NCBI RefSeq assembly: GCF_003481825.1
Contig: NZ_QULW01000001.1
Span: 253,725 to 317,724 of the forward strand
Direction of reading: 5' to 3'
Source: Clostridium sp. OM02-18AC
Lineage (GTDB): Bacteria > Bacillota > Clostridia > Lachnospirales > Lachnospiraceae
Length of the DNA: 64,000 nucleotides
The translations under genes were made by a program, and so were the position numbers. A model generated the notes under the pieces. The model worked only from the letters and a program-made list of their open reading frames with translations. It did no database searches and had not been told where the DNA came from. Shown in pieces: positions 39,429 through 47,726 of the stretch. The first letter of the stretch is position 1. Every line of letters begins with the position of its first letter.

Positions 39429-42279
39429 TATCAGACATCCATTGCTGCTTTTGACAGGGGGATTCGTACTTGGAGAGGTCGTAATCCTGCATCAGGGCAC
39501 AATGAAAAAACTGGCGCTGCTTTTTGCGGCGGCGCTCGTGCTGTGTGCGGCTGCTGTGCTGGCAGACCGCCGCAGAAGAAAGTTTTGCATTGCAGATCAC
39601 CGTGGAGGTGCCCGTGGCGCATCCACCGGATGGGGCAGGAGCTTAGGAATCAGGCTTCTGCCTCTTTTTGTATTGTTTGGCATGGCACGCGGTATGCAGG
39701 AGCAGCATGTGGTGGTTAAGGAAATGTGCATGCAGCTGGATGCAGAACGTACTTATGGAGAGGGACGGATCGTTTCTGTCGGGGAAAAAGAAGCCTGGAC
39801 GGTTCTTTTGTTAAAGCAGGTGTCTACAAAAGAAGGCAGACTTCGATATCTGCAGGTGTATGTGGAGCGGGATCTGGAAGGCACAGGGAATGCAGAAAAC
39901 CAGGATGACCGGGCAAAGCACTCTGCTGAAAAGACAGAAAACAGAAATGCAGAGAAAATCGATTCTGATCGAGAAACAGAAGTCCGGGCGGAGCAACGCG
40001 CTCCGTACCGGATTGGGGAATCCGTGCGGGTCTGGGGCGAGTTTAGCACTTTCCAGCCTGCTTCCAATCCGGGGGCGTTCGATTATGCAGCATATTACCG
40101 GGGAGAAAAGCTGGTATGGAGGGTGTTTGCACGGTCTGTAAGGAACATCGATGGGAAATCCTATGGCTTAAGCCGTCCCGTTGATGGTCTGGCAAATATG
40201 CTTTGGCATGTTCGGGGCTGGGCGTCCGACCGGCTGAAGCTTTTGGCGGGAGAGGAAGACGGAGGCATCTTTGCAGCCATGCTGCTTGGCGAGAAAGGCA
40301 GTATGTCGGAAGAAATCCGTGATCTGTACCAGAAAAACGGCATTGCCCACCTGCTGGCGGTGAGCGGGCTTCATCTGTCACTGGTCAGTATGGCAGCTTA
40401 TGGCTTCTTGCGCAGGGCAGGAGCCGGGTATGGGAAGGCAGCCGTAGCGGGAGGGACGATCCTGGTTTTTTATTGCATGCTGACAGGGGCATCGCCTTCG
40501 GTTCTGCGTGCGCTGGTCATGACACTGTGCGGTTTTCTGGCTGCTTATCTTGGCAGAACCTATGATCTGTTGTCTGCTATGGGCTTGTCCGCGCTGCTCC
40601 TTTTGTGGTACAGTCCCTACCTGATGGATCAGGCCGGTATCCAGCTTTCGTTTGCGGCCATCGGAGGTATTGGGCTTGCCAGGGACTTGGAAAAGGGCGG
40701 GAAAATGGCTGCTTCTGTGTGGGAGCAGACGATGCGGATGACTCTTTGTATGCAGCTTGTCTCCCTGCCGGTCGTATTGTGGCATTTTTTTGCGTATCCG
40801 CTGTATGGAATCTTTTTGAATCTGCTGGTAGTGCCGCTAGCAGGAATTATTGTGGGAACGGGAGCCGGAGGACTTCTTGCCAGTCTTTTCAGGATACAGG
40901 TGGGTGCGTTTCTAACCGGAGGAGGCCGTGCGGTTTTGGCGTGGTATACATTTTGCTGCAGGTGTTTTATGAGATTGCCGGGCTGCAGCCTGCTCATGGG
41001 GAGACCGGAACTTTGGCAGATCGTGCTCTATTATCTGGTACTGGGAATTGCGCTGCGGGTCGGCAGTGAAAATAGGATGGTGGCTGTTTGCGGGTCTGAC
41101 AGGAGGGGCGGGAAGCAGCCCAATTTGGAATATACCTGGCAGACCGGGAACCGGCCCGATCTGAGATATGCCCGACAGGTCAGAATCGTGCGGCAGATTG
41201 CTTTAAAAACCCGGGAGTATCTTCTTGTGATCGCATTGCTTGCCGGACTGGTATGTTTGCACACTCCGGCGGTGCGCGGTCTGGAAGTGACGATCCTGGA
41301 TACCGGACAGGGAGACGGCATCTGCATCCGCACAAAGAATCAGGTGATTCTGGTCGACGGAGGCAGTACCGACCAGAAAAAGCTGGGAGAATACAGCCTG
41401 GAGCCGTTTTTGCGGAGCAAGGGAATCCGCTTCATAGACCTTGCCATTGTCAGCCATGGAGACTGGGATCATATCAGCGGTTTAAGCTGGCTGATGGAAC
41501 AGGCAGCAGAGAAGGGAAAGAAGGGGATAGGAAGACAGGAAGCGGCAGGTGGGGAAGCTGCGGGTTTTGTGAAGGTGAAAACGCTGGTACTGCCGGAGAA
41601 AGGAAAAGGAGAAGAAGTGTATGAGAACCTGAAACGATTGTGCGAGCAGCAGGGCGGTCATGTGATCTGGGCTGCGCGTGGTGACGGCTGGAAGGAAGCA
41701 GGAGACGGAATACTGACCCTTACCTGTCTGTATCCGGAACGGAATGTCCTATCCGGGGGTGACAGTCAGATACAGGCCGCGAGGAAGCCAATGATACAAA
41801 TGCCCCAAACATTCCGTGAAAATCATGTGGAAACAGACCGAAACGAACATTCCCTGGTCTTTTTGCTGGATTATCGTGCGTTTCATATGATGTTAACCGG
41901 AGACATGAGTGCAAAAGGGGAAGAAGAACTGATCCGTCTGGAGAAACACGAAGCAGAGGATATGTCAGAGAACGTGTCAGAGTATATGGATGGCAGCAGA
42001 GCAGAGAAGGAGAATATTTGGATTTTAAAGACTGCGCACCATGGTTCTGCATATTCCAGCAGCGAGGCATTTCTTTCCTGGCTGGATCCGGACTGTGCGG
42101 TGATTTCCTGCGGAAAAAAGAACCGTTACGGGCACCCGCATCCGGACACGATAAAGCGCCTGACGAACTGCGGCAGTAAGATTCTGCTTACGACAGAAAA
42201 CGGTGCCATCATCTGGAAAACAGACGGGCACCGGGTCTGGCTGAAAACGATGAAGCGGGGAGCAGGAAGATCAGAATGA
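39394..42279 (+). CDS. comEC: ComEC/Rec2 DNA uptake protein
   Basis: The protein of about 950 residues has an N-terminal pair of membrane helices, the competence channel domain (residues about 230-560, with AAMLLGEKGSMSEEIRDLYQKNGIAHLLAVSGLHLS), and a C-terminal metallo-beta-lactamase-like domain (about 620-960) with EVTILDTGQGDGICI, SHGDWDHISG and TAHHGSAYSSSEAF. It forms the DNA import channel of natural transformation. The annotated start is TTG39394 inside the upstream gene; a strong AGGAGG ends near 39422 and is followed by no ATG in frame, so the true start may be the ATC codon at 39430 (RHPLLLL). Confidence 0.88.
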   Translation: MREISIIQEEINIRHPLLLLTGGFVLGEVVILHQGTMKKLALLFAAALVLCAAAVLADRRRRKFCIADHRGGARGASTGWGRSLGIRLLPLFVLFGMARGMQEQHVVVKEMCMQLDAERTYGEGRIVSVGEKEAWTVLLLKQVSTKEGRLRYLQVYVERDLEGTGNAENQDDRAKHSAEKTENRNAEKIDSDRETEVRAEQRAPYRIGESVRVWGEFSTFQPASNPGAFDYAAYYRGEKLVWRVFARSVRNIDGKSYGLSRPVDGLANMLWHVRGWASDRLKLLAGEEDGGIFAAMLLGEKGSMSEEIRDLYQKNGIAHLLAVSGLHLSLVSMAAYGFLRRAGAGYGKAAVAGGTILVFYCMLTGASPSVLRALVMTLCGFLAAYLGRTYDLLSAMGLSALLLLWYSPYLMDQAGIQLSFAAIGGIGLARDLEKGGKMAASVWEQTMRMTLCMQLVSLPVVLWHFFAYPLYGIFLNLLVVPLAGIIVGTGAGGLLASLFRIQVGAFLTGGGRAVLAWYTFCCRCFMRLPGCSLLMGRPELWQIVLYYLVLGIALRVGSENRMVAVCGSDRRGGKQPNLEYTWQTGNRPDLRYARQVRIVRQIALKTREYLLVIALLAGLVCLHTPAVRGLEVTILDTGQGDGICIRTKNQVILVDGGSTDQKKLGEYSLEPFLRSKGIRFIDLAIVSHGDWDHISGLSWLMEQAAEKGKKGIGRQEAAGGEAAGFVKVKTLVLPEKGKGEEVYENLKRLCEQQGGHVIWAARGDGWKEAGDGILTLTCLYPERNVLSGGDSQIQAARKPMIQMPQTFRENHVETDRNEHSLVFLLDYRAFHMMLTGDMSAKGEEELIRLEKHEAEDMSENVSEYMDGSRAEKENIWILKTAHHGSAYSSSEAFLSWLDPDCAVISCGKKNRYGHPHPDTIKRLTNCGSKILLTTENGAIIWKTDGHRVWLKTMKRGAGRSE

Positions 42280-43023
42280 TCCGTCTTTCCGCAAATTATG
42301 AAATACGTAGGAAAAATAAGCATCCTGGGTTTCTTTTTTTGTTCTGCGGCTGCAAAATAAACTTTCCCCGTTTTTAAAGAGGATCTTTCCATCCTCAGAA
42401 ATCGCCTGAACCTGGGAAAAATTCACCAGAAGTGTTTTGCTGTTTAAATAAAAACTTCCGGATTTTGGCAGCAAAGCAAGCAGATCGGAAAAAGACATGC
42501 GGGTGCGGATGTCGTCTTTCATGGAGTGCACCAGCAGACAGTGACCGGATTTTTCTACGTAGACGATATCGTCCAGTGAAAGCGGACGGTTTACCGGGGC
42601 GGCGCCCTGTCCGGAAGTGACTGGAATGGTGATGCAGGACGGTACAGCGAGATGTTCCCGGATTTCCTGAAGACACCAGGCGAGTTTATCCGGCTCTACT
42701 GGTTTTAAAAGATAATCCAGTGGATGCACTTCGTAGCCTTCCAGTGCAAACTCCAGCTCCGATGTTGTAAAGATAATGGGGATCCGTTTGGACAGACAGC
42801 GCAGACGCCTGGCTGTCTCCATGCCGTTCAGGCCGTTTTTCTCCAGCATGATGTCCAGAAAAACAGCCTGAAATGTACCTGGAATGAATTCTTTCAAAAA
42901 TACTTCTCCATTCGGATAGCAGGAAAAATCTGCCGGGATTCCAAGTTTTCTATGTTCTTCCCGGATCAGTCCCAGGAGGTACTCCTGATCCTCGGTCCGG
43001 TCCTCCACGATCGCGTAATGCAT
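42271..43023 (-). CDS. Orphan LytTR response regulator
   Basis: The 250-residue protein has an N-terminal receiver domain with phospho-acceptor Asp57 in AVFLDIML, acidic residues at 7-8, and KP at the end of the domain. The C-terminal LytTR DNA-binding domain (about 150-245) has DDIVYVEKSGHCLLV, LLALLPKSGSFYLNSKTLLVNFSQV and FSRRTKKET-like ends. The nearby kinase is in a different class, so a cognate kinase is not visible. It ends 9 bases inside comEC (convergent). A 13-bp tandem repeat upstream (43117-43150) is a good operator candidate. Confidence 0.88.
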   Translation of the reverse strand: MHYAIVEDRTEDQEYLLGLIREEHRKLGIPADFSCYPNGEVFLKEFIPGTFQAVFLDIMLEKNGLNGMETARRLRCLSKRIPIIFTTSELEFALEGYEVHPLDYLLKPVEPDKLAWCLQEIREHLAVPSCITIPVTSGQGAAPVNRPLSLDDIVYVEKSGHCLLVHSMKDDIRTRMSFSDLLALLPKSGSFYLNSKTLLVNFSQVQAISEDGKILFKNGESLFCSRRTKKETQDAYFSYVFHNLRKDGSF

Positions 43024-43116
43024 AAAATTCTCACCTCACAAGAAAGGATGTGCCTTGGCACATTCCTGCGCCGGAGCGCGGCTGCTCTGGCAGCCATCTA
43101 CGTTTGTTTATGACCA

Positions 43117-43150
43117 GTGTAACATGGAATAAATGACGTGTAAAATGGAA
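43117..43150 (-). promoter_or_regulatory. LytTR-type tandem repeat operator candidate
   Basis: GTGTAACATGGAA (43117-43129) and GTGTAAAATGGAA (43138-43150) are direct repeats differing at one base, with a period of 21 bp, two helical turns, as used by LytTR dimers. They lie between the LytTR gene and the + strand gene at 43310, so either could be the target. Confidence 0.55.
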
Positions 43151-43229
43151 AATTGCTTGTAACGGGCAAAAGGAGATGTTACCATAAACAACAGAAATGA
43201 TGCTGCTGCCCGGGAAAAGGAGAATCTGA

Positions 43230-43283
43230 ATGGACATCCGCTTGCCGGGAATGCATCTGAAAACAGCAGCAAAACGGTATTGA
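43230..43283 (+). CDS. Possible 17-aa leader peptide
   Basis: ATG43230 follows AAAAGGAG by 7 bases and encodes 17 residues (MDIRLPGMHLKTAAKRY) ending 27 bases before the next gene. It may be a leader peptide for that gene or chance; the only support is the ribosome site. Confidence 0.25.
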   Translation: MDIRLPGMHLKTAAKRY

Positions 43284-43309
43284 GAAAAGAAGCAGGGGGA
43301 AAACGAACT

Positions 43310-43720
43310 ATGATTATTATGGTATGTGTCGATGATCACAATGGAATGATGTTCAATAAGCGTCGCCAGAGCCAGGACCGTGTGCTGCGGCAGCATATGC
43401 TGGAGCTGACAAATGGAAAGAAGCTGTGGATGAATACTTACAGCAGAGGTCAGTTCTCAGAGGAAGCTGCCAGCAGCATTCAGGTGACAGAAGATGGATT
43501 TCAAAATATCCCATCCGGGGAATATTGCCTGATCGAAGACCAGGACCCGGCTCAGTACGCAGAAAATGCGGAAGAAGTAATCCTGTTTCGTTGGAACCGC
43601 AGTTATCCGGCAGATTTATACTGCACTTTGGATCTGTCGGCGTGGAAACTGGCGCAGACAGAAGAATTTGAAGGGTATTCGCATGAGAAGATCACGCAGG
43701 AGCGCTACGTGAGATATTAA
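43310..43720 (+). CDS. Uncharacterised protein, 136 aa
   Basis: The protein opens IIMVCVDDHNGMMFNKRRQSQDRVLRQHMLELTNGKKLWMN. The D-D-H-N-G-x-x-F-x-x-R-R-x-S-x-D segment looks like a conserved functional site. Similar proteins in Lachnospiraceae are sometimes mislabelled 'ribonuclease Z', but no HxHxDH motif is present here, so that name is not supported. The C-terminal half is acidic. It starts 10 bases after CAGGGGG. The stop overlaps that of convergent sstT by 4 bases. Confidence 0.65.
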   Translation: MIIMVCVDDHNGMMFNKRRQSQDRVLRQHMLELTNGKKLWMNTYSRGQFSEEAASSIQVTEDGFQNIPSGEYCLIEDQDPAQYAENAEEVILFRWNRSYPADLYCTLDLSAWKLAQTEEFEGYSHEKITQERYVRY

Positions 43721-44940
43721 AACTTAATTTCTTTTCCTTCCAGTCTCCACTGCCTAAATTCTGCAGAAGCGGAAAGGAGCAGGTCGGAGGAGGAGTTCAG
43801 TGCGGTCTCAACAGAATCCTGGATGACTCCGATGATGAAGCCAACGCCGACTACCTGCATGGCAATATCATTCGGGATACCGAATAAGGAGCAGGCCATC
43901 GGGATCAGCAGCAGGGAGCCGCCGGCAACACCAGATGCGCCGCAGGCAGAAAGGGCAGCCAGAACGCTTAAAATGATGGCACTTGGAATATCCACTGTGA
44001 TGCCGAGCGTGTGTGCGGTAGCCAGAGCCATAACGGTGATGGTGATCGCTGCGCCGTCCATGTTGATGGTTGCGCCAAGCGGGATCGTAACAGAGTAGGT
44101 ATCCTTGTCCAGTCCCATTTCCTCGCAGGCTTCCATGTTGATCGGAATGTTTGCTGCAGAGCTTCGGGTGAAGAATGCGGTGATCGCGCTTCTCTTTAAG
44201 CATTTGAAGATCAGCGGGTACGGATTCTTGCGGATGCACCAGAATACCAGGATCGGGTTGGTAACAAAGTAAATGAACAGCATGGAACCAACCAGAACGG
44301 CAAGGAGTTTTCCGTACTCTGTGAAGATGGAAAGACCATTCTCGGAAACAGTGCTGAATACAAGTCCCATGATGCCAAACGGTGCAAAGCTGATGATCCA
44401 GGTAACTACTTTCGCAAGACCACCTGCAATTTCATCGAACATGGTTTTGGTGGTTTCGCTTGCGCCGCGCAGACCAATGCCGAACAGCACTGCCCATACC
44501 AGGATACCGATGTAGTTTGCGCTCACGATGGACTGAACCGGGTTGCTTACCATGTTTAAAAGCAGGGAACTTAATACTTCCGTGATTCCCTCCGGGGCAG
44601 CCAGGTCAGATGCGCCCTCAGCCAGAGTCAGGGTGATCGGAAACATCATGCTGGCGATCACGGCGATGACAGCAGCCAGGAAGGTACTGAACATGTACAG
44701 GATGATCACGGTACGGATGACGCCGCCGTGGCTCTTACCGGAATGACACAAAGAACTGATGACCAGGAAAAATACCAGGAGCGGAGCGACTGCTTTTAAC
44801 GCACCTACAAAAACATTGCCAAGGATGGAGATGCCGGCAGCCTGCGGAACTGCAAGGCCTAAGATGGCACCGATGATGAGGCCGGCAACGATTCGTTTTA
44901 CAAGACTGATGCCGCACCAGGTTTCGAATAGCTTTTTCAT
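43717..44940 (-). CDS. sstT: Serine/threonine:Na+ symporter SstT
   Basis: The 407-residue transporter is in the DAACS/SstT family. It shows the membrane segments MKKLFETWCGISLVKRIVAGLIIGAILGL, FFTRSSAANIPINMEACEEMG, and the conserved NMDGAAITITVMALATAHTLG and GVAGGSLLLIPMA. It takes up serine and threonine with Na+. The start is placed at 44940 (MKKLFE), where the family begins; GAAAGAGG lies upstream. In-frame sequence to 45024 is leader, with a GATCAA/TTGATC palindrome near 44964-44981. Confidence 0.93.
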   Translation of the reverse strand: MKKLFETWCGISLVKRIVAGLIIGAILGLAVPQAAGISILGNVFVGALKAVAPLLVFFLVISSLCHSGKSHGGVIRTVIILYMFSTFLAAVIAVIASMMFPITLTLAEGASDLAAPEGITEVLSSLLLNMVSNPVQSIVSANYIGILVWAVLFGIGLRGASETTKTMFDEIAGGLAKVVTWIISFAPFGIMGLVFSTVSENGLSIFTEYGKLLAVLVGSMLFIYFVTNPILVFWCIRKNPYPLIFKCLKRSAITAFFTRSSAANIPINMEACEEMGLDKDTYSVTIPLGATINMDGAAITITVMALATAHTLGITVDIPSAIILSVLAALSACGASGVAGGSLLLIPMACSLFGIPNDIAMQVVGVGFIIGVIQDSVETALNSSSDLLLSASAEFRQWRLEGKEIKF

Positions 44941-45006
44941 AAATATGCCTCTTTCTTTCGTTAATGGATCAACTGTGATTGATCTGTGGGCGACGCCCAG
45001 TGTTTT

Positions 45007-45035
45007 ATTATACACAATTTGCAATAGAAATACAA
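45007..45035 (-). promoter_or_regulatory. sstT promoter
   Basis: On the minus strand TTGTAT (45030-45035), 17 bases, TATAAT (45007-45012). The leader then contains TGGGCG/CGCCCA and GATCAA/TTGATC inverted repeats. Confidence 0.7.
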
Positions 45036-45185
45036 ATGTTTTTTCTGCACGGACATTTCCGGAAGATTGTTTGCGGATGGCTTTTGAAATATTTCTGAAA
45101 TTGAAAGAAAATTGTAAATTCTCCCCATCTGTTTTGTGGTATTCTTTTTATAGAAAACAACAGCAAAGAAAATGGAGGGAACGCG

Positions 45186-45875
45186 ATGAAGTATCAGATT
45201 CTTGGAACAACCATGCCTGCAGTGGAGATTTTATTTGAACAGAGCGGAGAGAGCATGTATACCCAGACCGGCGGCATGGCATGGATGACAGAGGGTATCA
45301 GCATGACTACCAATGCACGCGGCGGTCTTATGAAAGGAATTGGCCGTATGTTTGCAGGGGAATCCCTCTTTATGGCAACTTACAAGGCAGAACAGCCTGG
45401 TACCCAGATCGCGTTTGCTTCGACGGTTGCAGGAAGCATTCTCCCAGTCAATGTGGGGGAAACCGGCGGACTCATCTGCCAGAAGGGTGCATTCCTCTGC
45501 GCCCAGGAAAGTGTTGATTTAAATGTTACTTTTACCAAAAAAGCGTCCGCAGGTCTGTTTGGCGGAGAAGGCTTCATTCTGGAGGAATTAAGCGGAAGCG
45601 GCATGGCATTTCTGGAGATTGACGGGGATAAAGTCATCAAAAATCTGCAGGCGGGCGAGGTACTGAAGGTCGATACCGGCAATGTCGTTGCGTTTGAAAA
45701 GAGCGTTCAGTACGAGATTGAGACGGTCAAAGGTTTCGGAAATATCATGTTTGGCGGAGAAGGTCTGTTTTTAACCAGACTGACCGGTCCTGGCAAAGTG
45801 GTATTACAGACTCAGAACATCGCAGAGTTCGCAGGAAGAATCGCAAGATACATCCCGGCTGCTACCACAAAATAG
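45186..45875 (+). CDS. AIM24 / TIGR00266 family protein
   Basis: The 229-residue soluble beta-rich protein matches the TIGR00266 group (AIM24-like): opening KYQILGTTMPAVEILFEQSGESMYTQTGGMAWMT, repeated GGLMKGIGRMFAGESLF and GLFGGEGFILEELSG. Members form trimeric beta-solenoid-like assemblies; the biological role is not settled. GGAGG lies 6-10 bases upstream. A TGGTATTCT extended -10 lies at about 45136-45145. Confidence 0.9.
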   Translation: MKYQILGTTMPAVEILFEQSGESMYTQTGGMAWMTEGISMTTNARGGLMKGIGRMFAGESLFMATYKAEQPGTQIAFASTVAGSILPVNVGETGGLICQKGAFLCAQESVDLNVTFTKKASAGLFGGEGFILEELSGSGMAFLEIDGDKVIKNLQAGEVLKVDTGNVVAFEKSVQYEIETVKGFGNIMFGGEGLFLTRLTGPGKVVLQTQNIAEFAGRIARYIPAATTK

Positions 45876-45948
45876 AGATTGCCTGTCTGCGTTTCCATCA
45901 AAGGGGAACCGCCGCATGCGTTGATACGCAGAAATCGTTTGCCGGGAC

Positions 45949-45977
45949 TTGACATTTTGAGGCTTCCACTTTATAAT
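45949..45977 (+). promoter_or_regulatory. Promoter of the tyrS leader
   Basis: TTGACA (45949-45954), 17 bases, TATAAT (45972-45977), a fully consensus promoter about 520 bases before tyrS. Confidence 0.9.
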
Positions 45978-46054
45978 GCGATATATTGGCAAGATACTGT
46001 TTCTACGATGCGAAAATAGTATCATTGACATCCAAAAGTCGTAAATACAGGTTA

Positions 46055-46462
46055 AGGCATTGAAGAGAACAAGTAACAGTCCGAGGTACCGCACAGAAAG
46101 CAGCCGGCAGATGAGAGGCGCGCGGAAAACGAACTGCGAATACATCCCGGAGCCGTGCACCGAACAAAATCAGAACCACAGCGTTACAGATATGTCGCAG
46201 AAGTTATGGCATGGAAATGCCAGGATTCCGAAAACCGCATTGGAATCGCGAAAGGGGGTTCTGCATGGATCAGTAGGCTGCGCCGGATTACAGCATCCGT
46301 TATCATGCTGGAACAAAGCAGGCGGAAACAAAATGCATCAATCAGCATCGATCTGCAGCTTTGTTCGCTGAGGCAGGCAGTGTGAACTGTCTGTGAAGTA
46401 AGGTGGTAACACGAGACGTCCCTCGTCCTTTCTGGCATTTGCCAGGAGGACGGGGTTTTTTA
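46055..46462 (+). promoter_or_regulatory. Tyr-specific T-box riboswitch
   Basis: The leader holds the T-box sequence AAGGTGGTAACACGAG at 46400-46415, an antiterminator/terminator pair, and a terminator CCCTCGTCCT / AGGACGGGG plus TTTTTT at 46420-46462. The stem I specifier loop reads GAA-TAC-ATC, with TAC (Tyr) at 46141-46143. Uncharged tRNA-Tyr should pair with this codon and allow tyrS expression. The loop motif GCAGCCGGCAGATGAGAG at 46099 on is the AG-bulge/distal region. Several repeats inside the leader make the fold unusually long (about 400 nt). Confidence 0.85.
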
Positions 46463-46497
46463 TTTCTATTTCTAAGATATCAAAAAGGAGAATGACA

Positions 46498-47724
46498 ATG
46501 AACTGTTATGAAGAGCTGGTAGCCCGCGGTCTGATCGCCCAGGTTACAAACGAAGAAGAAATCAAAAAAATGGTAAACGAAGGAAAAGCAACCTTCTATA
46601 TCGGTTTTGATCCGACTGCAGACAGTCTGCACGTAGGTCATTTCATGGCACTGTGCTTAATGAAGCGTCTGCAGATGGCAGGCAACAAGCCGATCGCCCT
46701 CATCGGCGGCGGTACCGGTATGATCGGTGATCCGTCCGGACGTACCGACATGAGAAAGATGATGACTCCGGAGATGATCCAGCACAACTGCGACTGTTTC
46801 AAAGAGCAGATGAGCCGTTTCATCGACTTTAGCGATGGCAAGGCTCTCATGGTAAACAACGCGGAGTGGCTGTTAAAATTAAACTATGTAGAGCTGCTGC
46901 GTGAAGTTGGTGCCTGCTTCTCCGTTAACAACATGCTGCGTGCAGAGTGCTACAAACAGCGTATGGAGAAAGGCTTAAGCTTCTTAGAGTTCAACTACAT
47001 GATCATGCAGAGCTACGACTTCTATATGTTATACCAGAAATACGGCTGCAACATGCAGTTTGGCGGCGATGACCAGTGGAGCAACATGTTAGGCGGTACC
47101 GAGCTGATCCGCCGTAAGCTGGGCAAGGACGCTCACGCAATGACCATTACCCTGCTGTTAAACTCCGAGGGCAAGAAGATGGGCAAGACCCAGTCTGGCG
47201 CCGTATGGTTAGACCCGAACAAGACCACTCCGTTCGAGTTCTACCAGTACTGGAGAAACGTGGCAGATGCCGATGTATTAAAGTGTCTGCGTATGCTGAC
47301 CTTCCTGCCGCTTGAGCAGATCGATGAGATGGACAAGTGGGAGGGCAGCCAGTTAAATACTGCAAAAGAGATCCTGGCATATGAGCTGACCAAGCTGGTT
47401 CACGGCGAGGAAGAGGCTAAGAAAGCACAGACTGCAGCACGTGCACTGTTCAGTGGTCAGGGCAGTCTGGAGAACATGCCAAGCTTTACCTTAACCGATG
47501 CAGATTTCAACGAGGGAAGCATTGACATTCTGGCAGTTCTGCAGAAATCCGGTCTGGCTCCGACCCGTTCCGAGGCAAGAAGAAACGTAGAGCAGGGCGG
47601 TGTATCCGTAAATGGTGAGCCGGTGAAGGAGATCAAGACAGCCTACACCAAGGCAGACTTTGCAGGTGACGGTATGGTTGTAAAACGTGGTAAGAAGAAA
47701 TTCATGAAGGTAACAGCTGAGTAA
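46498..47724 (+). CDS. tyrS: Tyrosyl-tRNA synthetase
   Basis: The 408-residue class I synthetase charges tRNA-Tyr. It has the HIGH-type motif as HVGH in DSLHVGHFM (about residue 42-50), FGGDDQWSN, and KMGKTQSG in place of KMSKS, followed by a C-terminal S4-like RNA-binding domain (EARRNVEQGGVSVNGEPV). ATG46498 is chosen with AAGGAG 7 bases upstream; the in-frame ATG46492 would be only 1 base from it. A Tyr T-box precedes. It ends 2 bases before the next gene. Confidence 0.97.
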   Translation: MNCYEELVARGLIAQVTNEEEIKKMVNEGKATFYIGFDPTADSLHVGHFMALCLMKRLQMAGNKPIALIGGGTGMIGDPSGRTDMRKMMTPEMIQHNCDCFKEQMSRFIDFSDGKALMVNNAEWLLKLNYVELLREVGACFSVNNMLRAECYKQRMEKGLSFLEFNYMIMQSYDFYMLYQKYGCNMQFGGDDQWSNMLGGTELIRRKLGKDAHAMTITLLLNSEGKKMGKTQSGAVWLDPNKTTPFEFYQYWRNVADADVLKCLRMLTFLPLEQIDEMDKWEGSQLNTAKEILAYELTKLVHGEEEAKKAQTAARALFSGQGSLENMPSFTLTDADFNEGSIDILAVLQKSGLAPTRSEARRNVEQGGVSVNGEPVKEIKTAYTKADFAGDGMVVKRGKKKFMKVTAE

Positions 47725-47726
47725 TT

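Noticed and set aside
43310..43720. Ribonuclease Z label
   Set aside because: No HxHxDH metal motif or beta-lactamase fold sequence.
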